Below, one piece after another: positions 8,365 through 17,505 of a stretch of DNA of 64,000 nt (its first letter is position 1; every line of letters starts with the position of its first letter). Source of the stretch: Oceaniferula marina (GTDB lineage Bacteria > Verrucomicrobiota > Verrucomicrobiia > Verrucomicrobiales > Akkermansiaceae). The stretch is from NCBI RefSeq assembly GCF_013391475.1, contig NZ_JACBAZ010000003.1, positions 310,001-374,000 of the forward strand, read 5' to 3'. The translations under genes were made by a program, and so were the position numbers. The notes under the pieces were generated by a model that ran no database searches, had not been told where the DNA came from, and was given only the letters and a program-made list of their open reading frames with translations.

Positions 8365-10698
8365 ATGTTCCGATCCTTCACTCACTACGGCCTCCCCGCC
8401 GCCATCGCCCTCTGCACACTCACCCTCTGTAGCTGTGGAAAAAAAGAAAGCGGCAGCGATGCCTCCCCTCCGGAGGATACCAAGGCAGCCACCAGCCAGC
8501 ATCGCCCCATCCACCCAAAGGAACATGACGCCCTGTTCGCCAGCATCCACAGCCTGCCCGATCAGAATGCCATCTCCCAAAAATGCCAAGGCTGCCATGA
8601 AGAGATCCACGCCAAATGGCAACAATCCGACCACGGCCAGGCCAACCGCCACGTCGACCTCAAGCTCGACGGTGAAGCCTTCTCCGACAAATCCTTCAAG
8701 GACGCCACCGCCGAGTGGAAATTCACCAATAAGGAAGGCAAACTTACCATGCACACCGATGGTAAAGACTACACCCCAGGCATGATCATCGGCATCACCC
8801 CGCTGATCCAGTATCTCACCGCCGATAGCGGCGGCCGCTGGCAAACCCCCACCGCAGGATGGGACCCCCACAACAAAGAATGGTTCGATGTCATCAGCGG
8901 CGACGACCGGACATCCGCCGACTGGGGACACTGGACCGGCCGGGGCATGACCTGGAACACCCAATGCGCCTGGTGCCACATGACCGATTTCCGCAAAAAC
9001 TACGACAACAAAACCGATACCTATGACTCCCACTGGACCGAAATGGGCGTCGGCTGCACCCAGTGCCACGGCCATTTGATGGAAAAACCCAACCCGGACA
9101 ACGGCTGCCTGATCGATATCAAACGCGACCGTGACATCGCCAAAAACCACCCCGACCTCGTCTTCGACAACTGCGCCACCTGCCACTCCCGCCGCGGCGA
9201 GTTCAACGACACCTTCCATATCGGCGCCAAATACGGCGACCACTACCAACTCCAGCTTCCCAGCACCCCTCGACTCTACTACCCGGACGGCCAAATCAAA
9301 GACGAAGACTACGTCTGGGCCTCCCTGCGCATGAGCAACATGGGCCACAAAGGTGTGCGCTGCATCGACTGCCACGACGTCCACAGCACCCGACTCAAGT
9401 ACCCGCTTGAGAACAACACCCTCTGCATGAGTTGCCACGCCGCGGGAACCAACGGCCGCCTCGATGGCGCCATGGTGATCGACCCAGTGGCCCACAGTAA
9501 GCACTTCGGCGTCGGCAAACACAACGACGTCGGCTCCGGTCACGCCTGTGTCGATTGCCATATGACGGAAACCACCTACATGGGACGCGACCCCCGCCGT
9601 GACCACGGGTTCCACGTCCCGGACCCCCAACTCACCAAGGAAAATGGCACCCCCAACGCCTGCAACAAGTGCCACACCGACCAGGATGTCGATTGGTCCA
9701 TCAAGTGGGTCAACGATTGGTATGGCGAGAAAATGCACACCCCGGAACGCAAACGGCAACGCGCCCGCACCCGCGCCCTCGCCGCAGCCTTCGAAGGCCA
9801 AGCCAACGCCATCGACCCCATGCTCAAAGCCTACGCCAATGAAGAAAACCCGATGTGGCTTGCCACCCTGCTCGAAGCCATGCGCCCCTGGGCCACCGAC
9901 GCCCGGGTGCAACGACTCGGCCGCGAGGGCGTCCACAACAAGGATTCGATGGTGCGTGCCGCCGCCTGCCACATCATGGAATTCAGTCTCGGCAACGACC
10001 CATGGCTCGAACCCATGCTCAAGGACCCGGTCAAGGAAGTCCGCATGGCCGCAGCCTGGGCCATGCGCACCCGCCTGTCCCAGCGCTCCGAAGTCCTCAA
10101 AGAACTCAGGGAATCCCTGTTCTTTGGAGCCGACCAACCAATCGGAGCCATGCGCCTCGCAGAACTTGCCAGCCAGGGAGAAAAACTTGAAGAAGCCAAG
10201 GAATGGATGGAAAAAGCCATCGCCTTGGACCAAACCTCCGCTGCCGGACGTGAAGCCTACGCCATCCTGCTCGGCCAACTCGGCAAACCAAAGGAGGCCT
10301 TGGAACAGCTCGGTCTGGCATTGAAACTCGATCCAAACAACGGCCGCTACCTCTACCTCATGGCCCTGACCTACGCCGAGCTCAAACAAACCGACAAAAC
10401 CGAGGAACTACTCAAGCAAACCGTCGCCGCCGACCCGAATCACGACCGAGCCCACTACAACCTCGGACTGCTCTACGCCGGCCAAGACAAACTTGACGAA
10501 GCCATCGCCTCGATCCGCAAGGCCGAACGCATCCACCCACAGTCCCCTGACTACCCCTACGCACGAGCCACCATCCACATGCGTAAAGGTGAAAAAATGG
10601 AAGCCTTCGAAGCCTGCCGCACGGTGCTCGGCATCGACCGCAATTACCGCCCGGCGCTGCAACTCCTGCAACAAATCGGCAACCCACAAGCAAAATAG
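8365..10698 (+). CDS. Octaheme c-type cytochrome lipoprotein with C-terminal TPR repeats
   Basis: 777 aa. The signal peptide ends in LCSC (Cys24), indicating a lipoprotein. Eight CxxCH haem-binding motifs begin at Cys74, 201, 231, 270, 333, 354, 395 and 433, in a cytochrome c554/NapC-like arrangement with extra His residues that could be distal ligands. Residues about 470-590 look like HEAT-type helical repeats (PMWLATLLEAMRPWATDARVQR) and about 600-770 are TPRs (LGKPKEALEQLGLALKLDPNN and following). Homologous layouts occur in Planctomycetes and Verrucomicrobia; the electron-transfer partner is unknown. Its codons are very C-rich at third positions, which explains the long antisense open frames. 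Confidence 0.88.
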   Translation: MFRSFTHYGLPAAIALCTLTLCSCGKKESGSDASPPEDTKAATSQHRPIHPKEHDALFASIHSLPDQNAISQKCQGCHEEIHAKWQQSDHGQANRHVDLKLDGEAFSDKSFKDATAEWKFTNKEGKLTMHTDGKDYTPGMIIGITPLIQYLTADSGGRWQTPTAGWDPHNKEWFDVISGDDRTSADWGHWTGRGMTWNTQCAWCHMTDFRKNYDNKTDTYDSHWTEMGVGCTQCHGHLMEKPNPDNGCLIDIKRDRDIAKNHPDLVFDNCATCHSRRGEFNDTFHIGAKYGDHYQLQLPSTPRLYYPDGQIKDEDYVWASLRMSNMGHKGVRCIDCHDVHSTRLKYPLENNTLCMSCHAAGTNGRLDGAMVIDPVAHSKHFGVGKHNDVGSGHACVDCHMTETTYMGRDPRRDHGFHVPDPQLTKENGTPNACNKCHTDQDVDWSIKWVNDWYGEKMHTPERKRQRARTRALAAAFEGQANAIDPMLKAYANEENPMWLATLLEAMRPWATDARVQRLGREGVHNKDSMVRAAACHIMEFSLGNDPWLEPMLKDPVKEVRMAAAWAMRTRLSQRSEVLKELRESLFFGADQPIGAMRLAELASQGEKLEEAKEWMEKAIALDQTSAAGREAYAILLGQLGKPKEALEQLGLALKLDPNNGRYLYLMALTYAELKQTDKTEELLKQTVAADPNHDRAHYNLGLLYAGQDKLDEAIASIRKAERIHPQSPDYPYARATIHMRKGEKMEAFEACRTVLGIDRNYRPALQLLQQIGNPQAK

Positions 10699-10726
10699 AG
10701 CTCCAAAGGACACCCCCAAGAGTAAA

Positions 10727-10755
10727 GATGGCAGGGCGACGAATCTCCTGCCATC
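10727..10755. repeat. Hairpin after the cytochrome gene
   Basis: GATGGCAGG (10727-10735) and CCTGCCATC (10747-10755) form a perfect 9-bp stem with an 11-nt loop 28 bp after the cytochrome stop. There is no T-run, so this is probably an mRNA-stabilising or attenuating hairpin rather than an intrinsic terminator. Confidence 0.4.
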
Positions 10756-10895
10756 GACTGAATCTTGCGAAGAGGGATCATCATCCCCCTCATCCTCTCC
10801 TCCCCGCGCCCGCAGAAAACCCAGCCTTCAAACGGAACACCTGATTCCCTCAGGGCTCCTACATTAGGGAGACTATCTCGGTCATGCCTGCAGCG

Positions 10896-10919
10896 CTGAC
10901 AGGATTGTCAGAATTTTTT
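10896..10919 (+). terminator. Intrinsic terminator-like hairpin
   Basis: CTGACA (10896-10901), loop GGAT, TGTCAG (10906-10911), then AATTTTTT. It lies 198 bp downstream of the cytochrome stop and just before MITE copy 3. The stem is short, so efficiency is uncertain. Confidence 0.5.
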
Positions 10920-10929
10920 CAAGGTGCTA

Positions 10930-11130
10930 TACCACTCCGCAAAACAGACGAGACGATTGATCGTTGTTGAGGTATTTGGAAAAGCACTGCGTGATCCATG
11001 AGAGTTCCGGATGAATGACTCCTTTGGAGGTGTTTCTCCTTAGTCATGGTGCCCGCACCATTCCTTCGTCGCGCCTTACCAAAGAACTCATTCATCTCGG
11101 CGATCGTCCCGTCTGTTTTACTACTTGGTT
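10930..11130 (-). mobile_element. MITE-like element, copy 3
   Basis: 201 bp in the opposite orientation to copies 1 and 2. Left end TACCACTCCGCAAAACAGAC, right end ...CTACTTGGTT, where the final A has become T. Flanking trinucleotides are CTA (10927-10929) and TTA (11131-11133), so the duplication is imperfect. A small block differs from the other copies (GAGGTGTTT near 11029 against GGCTTTGTTT). Read on the minus strand, the 68-codon frame is intact. It lies in the gap between the cytochrome and arsR genes. Confidence 0.85.
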
Positions 11131-11285
11131 TTACAGGATGTTTAATTTTCAAAGATCAAGGTTTGCCCAAAACCGATCGCTACCTTCTAAAAAAATCCTG
11201 CAAATCCTCTTCCATCACGTAAATCTTGTCAGCGCCGCAGGCTGTTAGTCTCTAGTGGATTCTCCCTGTTGATCCCGCCAAACTT

Positions 11286-11309
11286 TATAATTTGACATTT
11301 AGCTAAATG
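11286..11309 (+). promoter_or_regulatory. Putative arsR promoter and operator palindrome
   Basis: A consensus-like -10 (TATAAT, 11286-11291) is followed by a perfect 14-bp palindrome CATTTAGCTAAATG (11296-11309), centred where transcription would start and 19 bp before the arsR start codon. ArsR-family repressors bind such A/T-rich palindromes, so autoregulation relieved by arsenite is the natural reading. The -35 box is not clear. Confidence 0.55.
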
Positions 11310-11328
11310 AGTAAACATTGAATTCATC

Positions 11329-11703
11329 ATGCATGACGAACTCAAACTCATCAAGGCACTGGCCGACGGCAACCGCTTGAGGGTTGTCGCAGCCTTGAGT
11401 CGATACCAGGAACTCTGCGCCTGCCAAATCACTGAGCTACTGCAAGTCAGCGGCGCAACCACCTCGCGACACCTCGCTATTCTTCAGGATGCCGGGCTGG
11501 CCAGCAGCCGCAAAGACGGCCGCTGGGTTTATTTCAGCCTCAGCCGACCTAAGGGCTCGGCCTCACTCTTCCAGTGGCTGAATCAGAGCCTCTCAAGCTC
11601 CGAGACATGGCACAGCGATACCGAAACGCTCAAGCTCATCATGGCGATGACACCTGAAGATCTCTGCAGAAGGCAACGCGGCGAAGTGTGCTGCCCGGCA
11701 TAA
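11329..11703 (+). CDS. arsR: ArsR-family arsenic-responsive repressor
   Basis: 124 aa winged-helix protein. The recognition region reads ELCACQITELLQVSGATTSRHLAILQDAGL, including the ELCxC motif whose cysteines bind As(III) in the E. coli ArsR type; the C terminus adds another vicinal pair (GEVCCPA). It is 20 bp upstream of the acr3 transporter gene, which confirms the context. The preceding palindrome is its likely operator. The start at 11329 is directly after ATGC repeats; it gives the family's usual length. Confidence 0.9.
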   Translation: MHDELKLIKALADGNRLRVVAALSRYQELCACQITELLQVSGATTSRHLAILQDAGLASSRKDGRWVYFSLSRPKGSASLFQWLNQSLSSSETWHSDTETLKLIMAMTPEDLCRRQRGEVCCPA

Positions 11704-11723
11704 ACCCACAACCCAAAGGACAC

Positions 11724-12770
11724 ATGAACAAAAACTCAGGAATCAGTTTTTTTGAACGCTACCTCACGGTATGGGTAGTACTCTGTATGGCGAGTGGCAT
11801 CCTTATTGGCCGCTACCTTCCCGCCATCCCGGATTTCCTCGGCTCACTCGAATACGCCAACGTCTCCATTCCGGTTGCGGTTCTGATCTGGCTCATGATC
11901 TACCCCATGATGATGAAGGTCGACTTCAAGAGCGTAAAACACGTCAGGGACAACCCCCAGGGACTGTTCCTCACTTGGGTCATCAACTGGCTGATCAAAC
12001 CCTTCACCATGTTTGGTATTGCCTGGCTGTTCTTCCATGTTGTGTTCAAAGCCATTATCCCGCCCGACCTCGCGAAGGATTATCTTGCTGGTGCCGTGCT
12101 CCTGGGAGCGGCCCCCTGCACCGCGATGGTCTTTGTCTGGAGTCATCTCACCAGAGGAAACCCGGCGTACACCGTTGTCCAAGTGGCAACCAACGATCTC
12201 ATCATTCTCTTTGCCTTTGTCCCGATCGTCAAATTCCTACTCGGCATCGGCAATGTCGAGGTTCCGTGGGACACACTCATCCTCTCTGTTCTACTTTTTG
12301 TCGTCATCCCCTTGGCCGCCGGCATCCTCACCCGGGCCCACATGCTCAACACCAAAGGAAAGGAATACTTTGAACATACCTTTTTGCCCAAGTTCAATGG
12401 CACGACGATCACCGGATTGCTACTCACTCTGGTCATCATCTTTTCCTTTCAAGGCAAAACCATTCTGGCGAACCCACTGCATATCGGCCTGATCGCCGTA
12501 CCTCTGGTTATCCAAACGGTGCTCATCTTCTTTATCGCCTACCTTGCCGCAAAGGCCATGAAGCTCCCGCACAACGTCGCCGCACCTGCCGGCATGATCG
12601 GAGCCTCGAACTTCTTCGAATTAGCCGTGGCCGTGGCGATTGCCTTGTTTGGAGCAAGCTCACCGGTTGCCCTCGCCACGATCGTCGGAGTCCTGGTCGA
12701 AGTCCCCATCATGCTCGCCCTTGTCAAGTTCGCCAACCGCACGACGCATTGGTTCCCAACCAAAGGCTAA
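11724..12770 (+). CDS. acr3: Acr3-family arsenite efflux transporter
   Basis: 348 aa, about ten transmembrane segments. The protein exports As(III) across the inner membrane by proton-coupled antiport. The Acr3/BART superfamily signature is visible: GAAPCTAMVFVWSHL with the essential Cys, and PAGMIGASNFFELAVAVAI in the second half. The ATG at 11724 is preceded by AAAGGA at a good distance; the frame reaches back to 11688, overlapping arsR. No arsC reductase follows in this window. Confidence 0.92.
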   Translation: MNKNSGISFFERYLTVWVVLCMASGILIGRYLPAIPDFLGSLEYANVSIPVAVLIWLMIYPMMMKVDFKSVKHVRDNPQGLFLTWVINWLIKPFTMFGIAWLFFHVVFKAIIPPDLAKDYLAGAVLLGAAPCTAMVFVWSHLTRGNPAYTVVQVATNDLIILFAFVPIVKFLLGIGNVEVPWDTLILSVLLFVVIPLAAGILTRAHMLNTKGKEYFEHTFLPKFNGTTITGLLLTLVIIFSFQGKTILANPLHIGLIAVPLVIQTVLIFFIAYLAAKAMKLPHNVAAPAGMIGASNFFELAVAVAIALFGASSPVALATIVGVLVEVPIMLALVKFANRTTHWFPTKG

Positions 12771-12848
12771 TAAACCACCATCCTAACAACCATTTCAACG
12801 TTGAACAGCGACACAAACGGCAGGGCTGATTGGCCTCGAGGAAGAAAG

Positions 12849-13907
12849 TTAAGCTCCGCTATTGAGAGCTTTACCCATCAATCTCCACCGCTTTTTCTCT
12901 TGGCTACGCTGGATCAGGTGTTCAGTGACAATGATGGCTCCAATACAAAATATCCCGGCGAAGAGAACCTGGGCAATCCGCAGATAGAAGGTGGAACTTG
13001 CACTGCTGTCTCCACCGGTCGAGCTACCGAGCAAGACCAGAAAAGTGGTAAACCCTGATGTCCAGGCAGCGGCACTCGGCTTTCCAGAGGTCATCTTGAT
13101 GGAAAAAAACAAGGACAAGAGCAAGGTGATGCCGACCAAAAAGTCGTAGGTCGGCACACAAACTAACAAATTATAGACAATCACGATGGCAATCCCGCCA
13201 ATCAAACAAGCTGTGGAGTTAGCCTTAAGCACCTTGATACTCGCATTGGTATTCGGCGTGCTTGCCATCATACAGATATAGAACATCGCCAGAGCATACT
13301 GCGCTAAGTTGAAAGCAAAGAAAATCAAGACCGCGGACGTTGCCACTGCCGTGCTGACCAGAGCCAGACGGGCGCGTTCTTCTCGCGACGGCGTCGGTGG
13401 CGGGGCCGGACGTTGAGGAGGAGGCGCATTGGGATCGATCTTTGCGAGGCGATTGGGGATAAACAGATGCCCGAGCCAGGTGAAGACAAAGCCCAGAGAC
13501 ATACTGATGAACAAATACGTCACAATAAAATGCGAACCCAACGAAGTTTGGAGTCCGAGAATCGGCACCATGGTGATGCCCATGGTCATAAAGATCGTTG
13601 CCAAGGGAGGTGCGGTGGCATCCTTGAAAAAGATCCAAAAGAACAGCAACGCATACAACGGCACACAAACCAGTGGCATCCGCAGGAAAAACTCACTGAT
13701 GATCAAGCCCATCAACAGCCCGGAAGACAGCCTGCGTATGATCTGAATCGCCATCTTCCACCCAAACCACGGCCCGGGCATGGAAAGGAACATCACCGCA
13801 AAAATCGGCATAATGTAGGACAAAGGCCAAGCCACCCCATAAGCAACCGCTACGGCGAGCGTTGCTCCTAGACTGATGCGCAATGCGCGGACGTTGGCTA
13901 ATGTCAT
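12849..13907 (-). CDS. DUF2955/FUSC-like inner-membrane protein of an efflux system
   Basis: 352 aa with two blocks of hydrophobic segments (about residues 10-160 and 185-335) separated by a Pro-rich cytoplasmic linker (PNAPPPQRPAPPPTPS). The N-terminal pattern (RALRISLGATLAVAVAYG... PIFAVMFLSMPGPW) fits the DUF2955 relatives of aromatic-acid exporters (AaeB/FUSC). Its start is 10 bp after the HlyD gene stop, so they are translated from one message. It probably forms the inner-membrane part that works with the HlyD adaptor and the outer-membrane factor; the substrate is unknown. Confidence 0.75.
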   Translation of the reverse strand: MTLANVRALRISLGATLAVAVAYGVAWPLSYIMPIFAVMFLSMPGPWFGWKMAIQIIRRLSSGLLMGLIISEFFLRMPLVCVPLYALLFFWIFFKDATAPPLATIFMTMGITMVPILGLQTSLGSHFIVTYLFISMSLGFVFTWLGHLFIPNRLAKIDPNAPPPQRPAPPPTPSREERARLALVSTAVATSAVLIFFAFNLAQYALAMFYICMMASTPNTNASIKVLKANSTACLIGGIAIVIVYNLLVCVPTYDFLVGITLLLSLFFSIKMTSGKPSAAAWTSGFTTFLVLLGSSTGGDSSASSTFYLRIAQVLFAGIFCIGAIIVTEHLIQRSQEKKRWRLMGKALNSGA

Positions 13908-13917
13908 CCGTGGAAAA

Positions 13918-15129
13918 TTAATAAATGTGGGAAAGTTTGCTCATCGTCCACATCCAGATTTTACCTGCACCATTGAGCAAGGGGTTCCCTCCGGTGTAAA
14001 CAATCACGTTGGCCTGTCCGCCGGCACGCTTGAACCCTTTCGATGCTTCCATATCCTCAAAATCCACGATCACCGGAAAATTCTGTGGCTGACGCAGCCA
14101 GCCCGATGTCGGCTTCACCGATTGCAAACCTCCCATCTGATTCTGGGTATCATCAGACACCCCCCAGCCAACGCTGCGGACCGAACCAGCAAACACCTTG
14201 CCTGGTGCGGAATCGAGTACGATCTCCACCTTGTCACCGGACTCGATATTCCCCAGACTGTTTTCCCGCATATCTGCCTGAATCCAGACGTCTTTAACCG
14301 AAATAAAGGTCATGATCGGAGAACCGACGTTGGCGTAATGGCCAACATCCACGGTGAAGTTCGCAATGATGCCCTTGGATGGAGCCCGCACCACCGCGCG
14401 GTGTAAATCCAGCTGGGCTTTTTCCAAGTTCACCAGCGCCTGCTTCACCTTGGCATTGTCGATACCTGTCGCCCCTAGGTTACTTTTGGCTTTTTCCAAC
14501 TCGGACTTGGCACTCACCAGTTTGGCCTCGGACGATGCAATCCGTGACCGGGCGTCGTCGGCGCGCGACTTTGATGCAGCGCCTTGCCGGGCAAGTTTGA
14601 TGATACGCTCGCCTTTGACTTGGGCGTTGCGCAAGTTGGCTTCTGCTTCAGTCACCCTGGCCTGAGCCGACATCACCGAAGCGGTATCGGCATCGGACGC
14701 CTGAGTAGCGGTCTGGAGGTCTGCCTGGGCCTGGCGGACGGCAAGTTCATACTTGGCGGCATCGATTTCCACGAGTTTGTCTCCTTCTTCGACCAATTGG
14801 TTGTTGGAGACATACACTTTGGACAACTGCCCGGAGACCTGGGCAGCCAAGGGCACCACGTAGGCCTCAACACGGGCATTCGAAGTATAAGGCACGTACT
14901 TGTCACTGAGGATATGACCGACAAAGACCACGATCAGAACAATCAAGGTGGTGCGGGTCCAGAATTTGATCGGATCTTTCTTTTTTCCTTCCTCTTTTTT
15001 GCTTTCAGCTGCAGGAGCTTTGTCATTGGCGGAAGCCTCTGGAGCTGGTTTTTTTTCTGCTCCGGCCTCAGCCTTATCGCTTTCTTTGGCGCTCTTTTCC
15101 GGGGTGCTTTCTGGTTTCTCGGTGCTCAT
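13918..15129 (-). CDS. HlyD/EmrA-family periplasmic adaptor
   Basis: 403 aa. A charged, Ala/Glu/Lys-rich cytoplasmic tail (residues 1-50) precedes one membrane anchor (about 55-72, TTLIVLIVVFVGHIL), a barrel-lipoyl half (SNARVEAYVVPLAAQVSG), a long coiled-coil hairpin (about 115-235) and the second lipoyl half (VRAPSKGIIANF). It bridges the inner-membrane protein and the outer-membrane channel encoded in the same cluster. The cytoplasmic tail is unusually long for an EmrA homologue. Confidence 0.88.
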   Translation of the reverse strand: MSTEKPESTPEKSAKESDKAEAGAEKKPAPEASANDKAPAAESKKEEGKKKDPIKFWTRTTLIVLIVVFVGHILSDKYVPYTSNARVEAYVVPLAAQVSGQLSKVYVSNNQLVEEGDKLVEIDAAKYELAVRQAQADLQTATQASDADTASVMSAQARVTEAEANLRNAQVKGERIIKLARQGAASKSRADDARSRIASSEAKLVSAKSELEKAKSNLGATGIDNAKVKQALVNLEKAQLDLHRAVVRAPSKGIIANFTVDVGHYANVGSPIMTFISVKDVWIQADMRENSLGNIESGDKVEIVLDSAPGKVFAGSVRSVGWGVSDDTQNQMGGLQSVKPTSGWLRQPQNFPVIVDFEDMEASKGFKRAGGQANVIVYTGGNPLLNGAGKIWMWTMSKLSHIY

Positions 15130-15199
15130 CGTACAATCGCTGGGTTAAAATGATTCAGGGTGATAAAAAAAGGGTGAAGAAGAAAAGAGTTTGGGGAGG

Positions 15200-15886
15200 T
15201 TACTCCTGCTCAGGCTGTTGACGCCCCATGGGTTTGCCATACATGCCAACCAACCAGGCGACGAGAACCGCGGTAAAAAACTGGCCGATAATCGCCTCCA
15301 TTTGGCAAAGTGATGCCGCTTCAGGAATTTGAGGTGTGATGTCGCCGTAACCCAGCGTGGTCAGAGTCACCATGCTGAAATAGTTATACAAATGCAGCTT
15401 ACTCGTCTGTACATTTTCCAACAGGGTGCCACCAAAGGCAGTACCACCCGACAGGGCATCCATCAGTGCGTAACCGGCACCCCATAACAAGCCGATAACC
15501 AAATAGATACACAGCGCAACCATGATCACCTCGCCCGTCACATGCCGGGCCCGGATCAGTCGCTTCCCAAAGGCATGAATCAGCAAAGCATAAAATACAA
15601 CGAATAGAAACAAGGCGCCTTCTCCACTGAAGGGCAAAACCTCGTAAATCCCCAACCAATGCAAACACACGGCAACCAGCACCAAAACCACAATCAGCGT
15701 GCGATGCTTCTTTTTGTTCTGCGCAACACTGGCGGCAAACAACAAGGTGACCGACAACCAGATCTGGACGATCACCGTGGTCCAGGAGTTTTGGGGAATA
15801 AATGGCGTCAAAAACAAATACGCCAAGAGAAAGGCCAGTAGCCTAGTAAACTGTTTTTCTGACTTCCGGCCTTTCATGGTTTTCAT
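15200..15886 (-). CDS. Two-pore-type potassium channel-like protein
   Basis: 228 aa with about six hydrophobic segments; the last two flank a pore loop with the K+ selectivity filter TLGYGD (in VTLTTLGYGDITP). A voltage-sensor-like arginine helix is not evident. The gene overlaps the outer-membrane factor gene by ATGA and lies upstream of the HlyD gene, so it is embedded in the efflux operon. Similar channels are found beside DUF2955/HlyD genes only as far as I can infer from this context. Confidence 0.78.
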   Translation of the reverse strand: MKTMKGRKSEKQFTRLLAFLLAYLFLTPFIPQNSWTTVIVQIWLSVTLLFAASVAQNKKKHRTLIVVLVLVAVCLHWLGIYEVLPFSGEGALFLFVVFYALLIHAFGKRLIRARHVTGEVIMVALCIYLVIGLLWGAGYALMDALSGGTAFGGTLLENVQTSKLHLYNYFSMVTLTTLGYGDITPQIPEAASLCQMEAIIGQFFTAVLVAWLVGMYGKPMGRQQPEQE

Positions 15887-17418
15887 TCATTGTCACTGGC
15901 TTTTGCACCTTCAACACGGGGAGCCTGATCATCCAGCATCTTACCCCAGTTCGTCCGGTTCTTCATCTTCTCTTTGACATCCCCTGGGATCGCCTGAGTC
16001 CGGTCACGAATTTCCCATCCACCTCCGAGAGCCTTGTACATCGAAATCAGATTCGTTGCGATGCTTCCCTGGATGGCGGCATACTGGTCCTGCTTTTGCG
16101 TCAAGGAACGGATAGAATCGAGCACCCGCTGATAATCGGCAAGGCCTTCTTTATACTGTAGCATGGACAACTCGGATGACTTCTTCGAAGTTGCAACTCC
16201 CTGACGAACGTAAGCGGCTTCTTTTTTAGCCTGCACGAATCCAGTCATTCCGTCCTCAACCTCACGGGCCGCATTGAGCACCGTGTTTTGATATACGGTG
16301 ATCGTCTGCTCGAACCTGGCATCCTGCACCCGGACGTTATTTTTAATACGACCGTAGTTGAGGATATTCCAACGGAATGCCGGACCAAAGGTGAAGCCAT
16401 AGTTTTCAATGTTGAAAATATCATCGAGGTCCGCAGTTCCGGCATTCGACGAAGAAGTGCCAAGCGACCCAATCAACGTGAAGCTCGGATAGAGGTCCGC
16501 CTTGGCCACTCCGATCTGGGAGCTCTGCGCAATAGCGGTCATCTCAGCCCGGCGAATATCAGGGCGACGACGCAACAATTCAGCGGGAAGCCCTACGGCT
16601 ACCTTCACAGGTGCCTGAGGAATGCCCTTACTCTTCTTCAGAGTATCGCGTAAGCCTCCGGGGCTTTCGCCAAGCAGCACGGACAAGGCATTTTGAAATT
16701 GAATCAGGGACGATTGGAAATTGGGTATTTGCGCCTGAGTCGTGGTGAGCAGGGTCTTGGCCTGAAGTACGTCCAGTTCCGTCACCGTTCCAGCTTCAAA
16801 CTGGAGCTCCACCAACTTCAGTGAGTCCTTCTGCAGCTTCTCGTTTTGATACGCCAAACGGATCCGTTCTTCGAGCGTCCGAATGTTTACATAGGTATTG
16901 GCGACCTCCGCGGTCAAGGTCACCAGCACATCATCGTAATCGGCGACATCCGCCATCAGGCTGGCATCCGCTGATTCAATGGATCTCCGGAACTTACCCC
17001 AGAAGTCGAGTTCCCACGCCGCATCAAAGCCAAAGGTGGCCGAAGTGACATACTGGTTGGCTGGCGGGTTACCCGACTGGCGGGTACGGTAAAGGTCACC
17101 GCCCAGTGTCTGGCTCTGAGGGAACATATTACCATGCGTAATGCCCAAAAGAGCTCTGGATTCGAGAATACGCAGGGCTGCTGTGCGCAAGCCGAGGTTC
17201 TGCTTGTAGGCGGACTCAACAAGTTGATTCAGCGTCGGGTCATTGAATTGGGTCCACCACGCCATATTGACTTTGGCACCGGGACCTTTGGCCAGGCTCG
17301 CATCATATTCATTCCAAGCAGCTTCCAAGTCGCTGACGGGTTCAGAATAATTCGGGCCGACCATACAACTGCCCAGCATCACTGGCAGTGCCGCAAGAAG
17401 AATGGGTGAATATTTCAT
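15883..17418 (-). CDS. NodT/TolC-like outer-membrane efflux lipoprotein
   Basis: 511 aa from the ATG at 17418; the open frame starts at a TTG at 17430. The signal peptide ends in LGSC, so the N terminus is lipidated. The family signature follows (MVGPNYSEP), with two repeated coiled-coil OEP domains, a RRRPDIRRAE motif in the middle and the ILNYGRIKNNVR segment. It forms the outer-membrane exit duct for the HlyD/DUF2955 pump. It is the first gene of the four-gene minus-strand operon and lies 87 bp after the transporter gene. Confidence 0.9.
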   Translation of the reverse strand: MKYSPILLAALPVMLGSCMVGPNYSEPVSDLEAAWNEYDASLAKGPGAKVNMAWWTQFNDPTLNQLVESAYKQNLGLRTAALRILESRALLGITHGNMFPQSQTLGGDLYRTRQSGNPPANQYVTSATFGFDAAWELDFWGKFRRSIESADASLMADVADYDDVLVTLTAEVANTYVNIRTLEERIRLAYQNEKLQKDSLKLVELQFEAGTVTELDVLQAKTLLTTTQAQIPNFQSSLIQFQNALSVLLGESPGGLRDTLKKSKGIPQAPVKVAVGLPAELLRRRPDIRRAEMTAIAQSSQIGVAKADLYPSFTLIGSLGTSSSNAGTADLDDIFNIENYGFTFGPAFRWNILNYGRIKNNVRVQDARFEQTITVYQNTVLNAAREVEDGMTGFVQAKKEAAYVRQGVATSKKSSELSMLQYKEGLADYQRVLDSIRSLTQKQDQYAAIQGSIATNLISMYKALGGGWEIRDRTQAIPGDVKEKMKNRTNWGKMLDDQAPRVEGAKASDNE

Positions 17419-17505
17419 AATCTTGAACAATTCATATCGAAGTTTCTCAGAAGGTCAATACGTGGCAGAGAGATTCTCCCCGCCATCAAAGGAATTTCGC
17501 GTGGT

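Noticed and set aside
8320..10389. 689-codon open frame on the minus strand
   Set aside because: It is the exact antisense of the octaheme cytochrome gene. Its low-complexity Val/Gly/Phe-rich product comes from the C-rich third positions of the real gene.
10919..11152. 77-codon frame across MITE copy 3 as a gene
   Set aside because: It begins outside and reads through the element; similar frames exist in the other copies only because the element has no stop in this frame.
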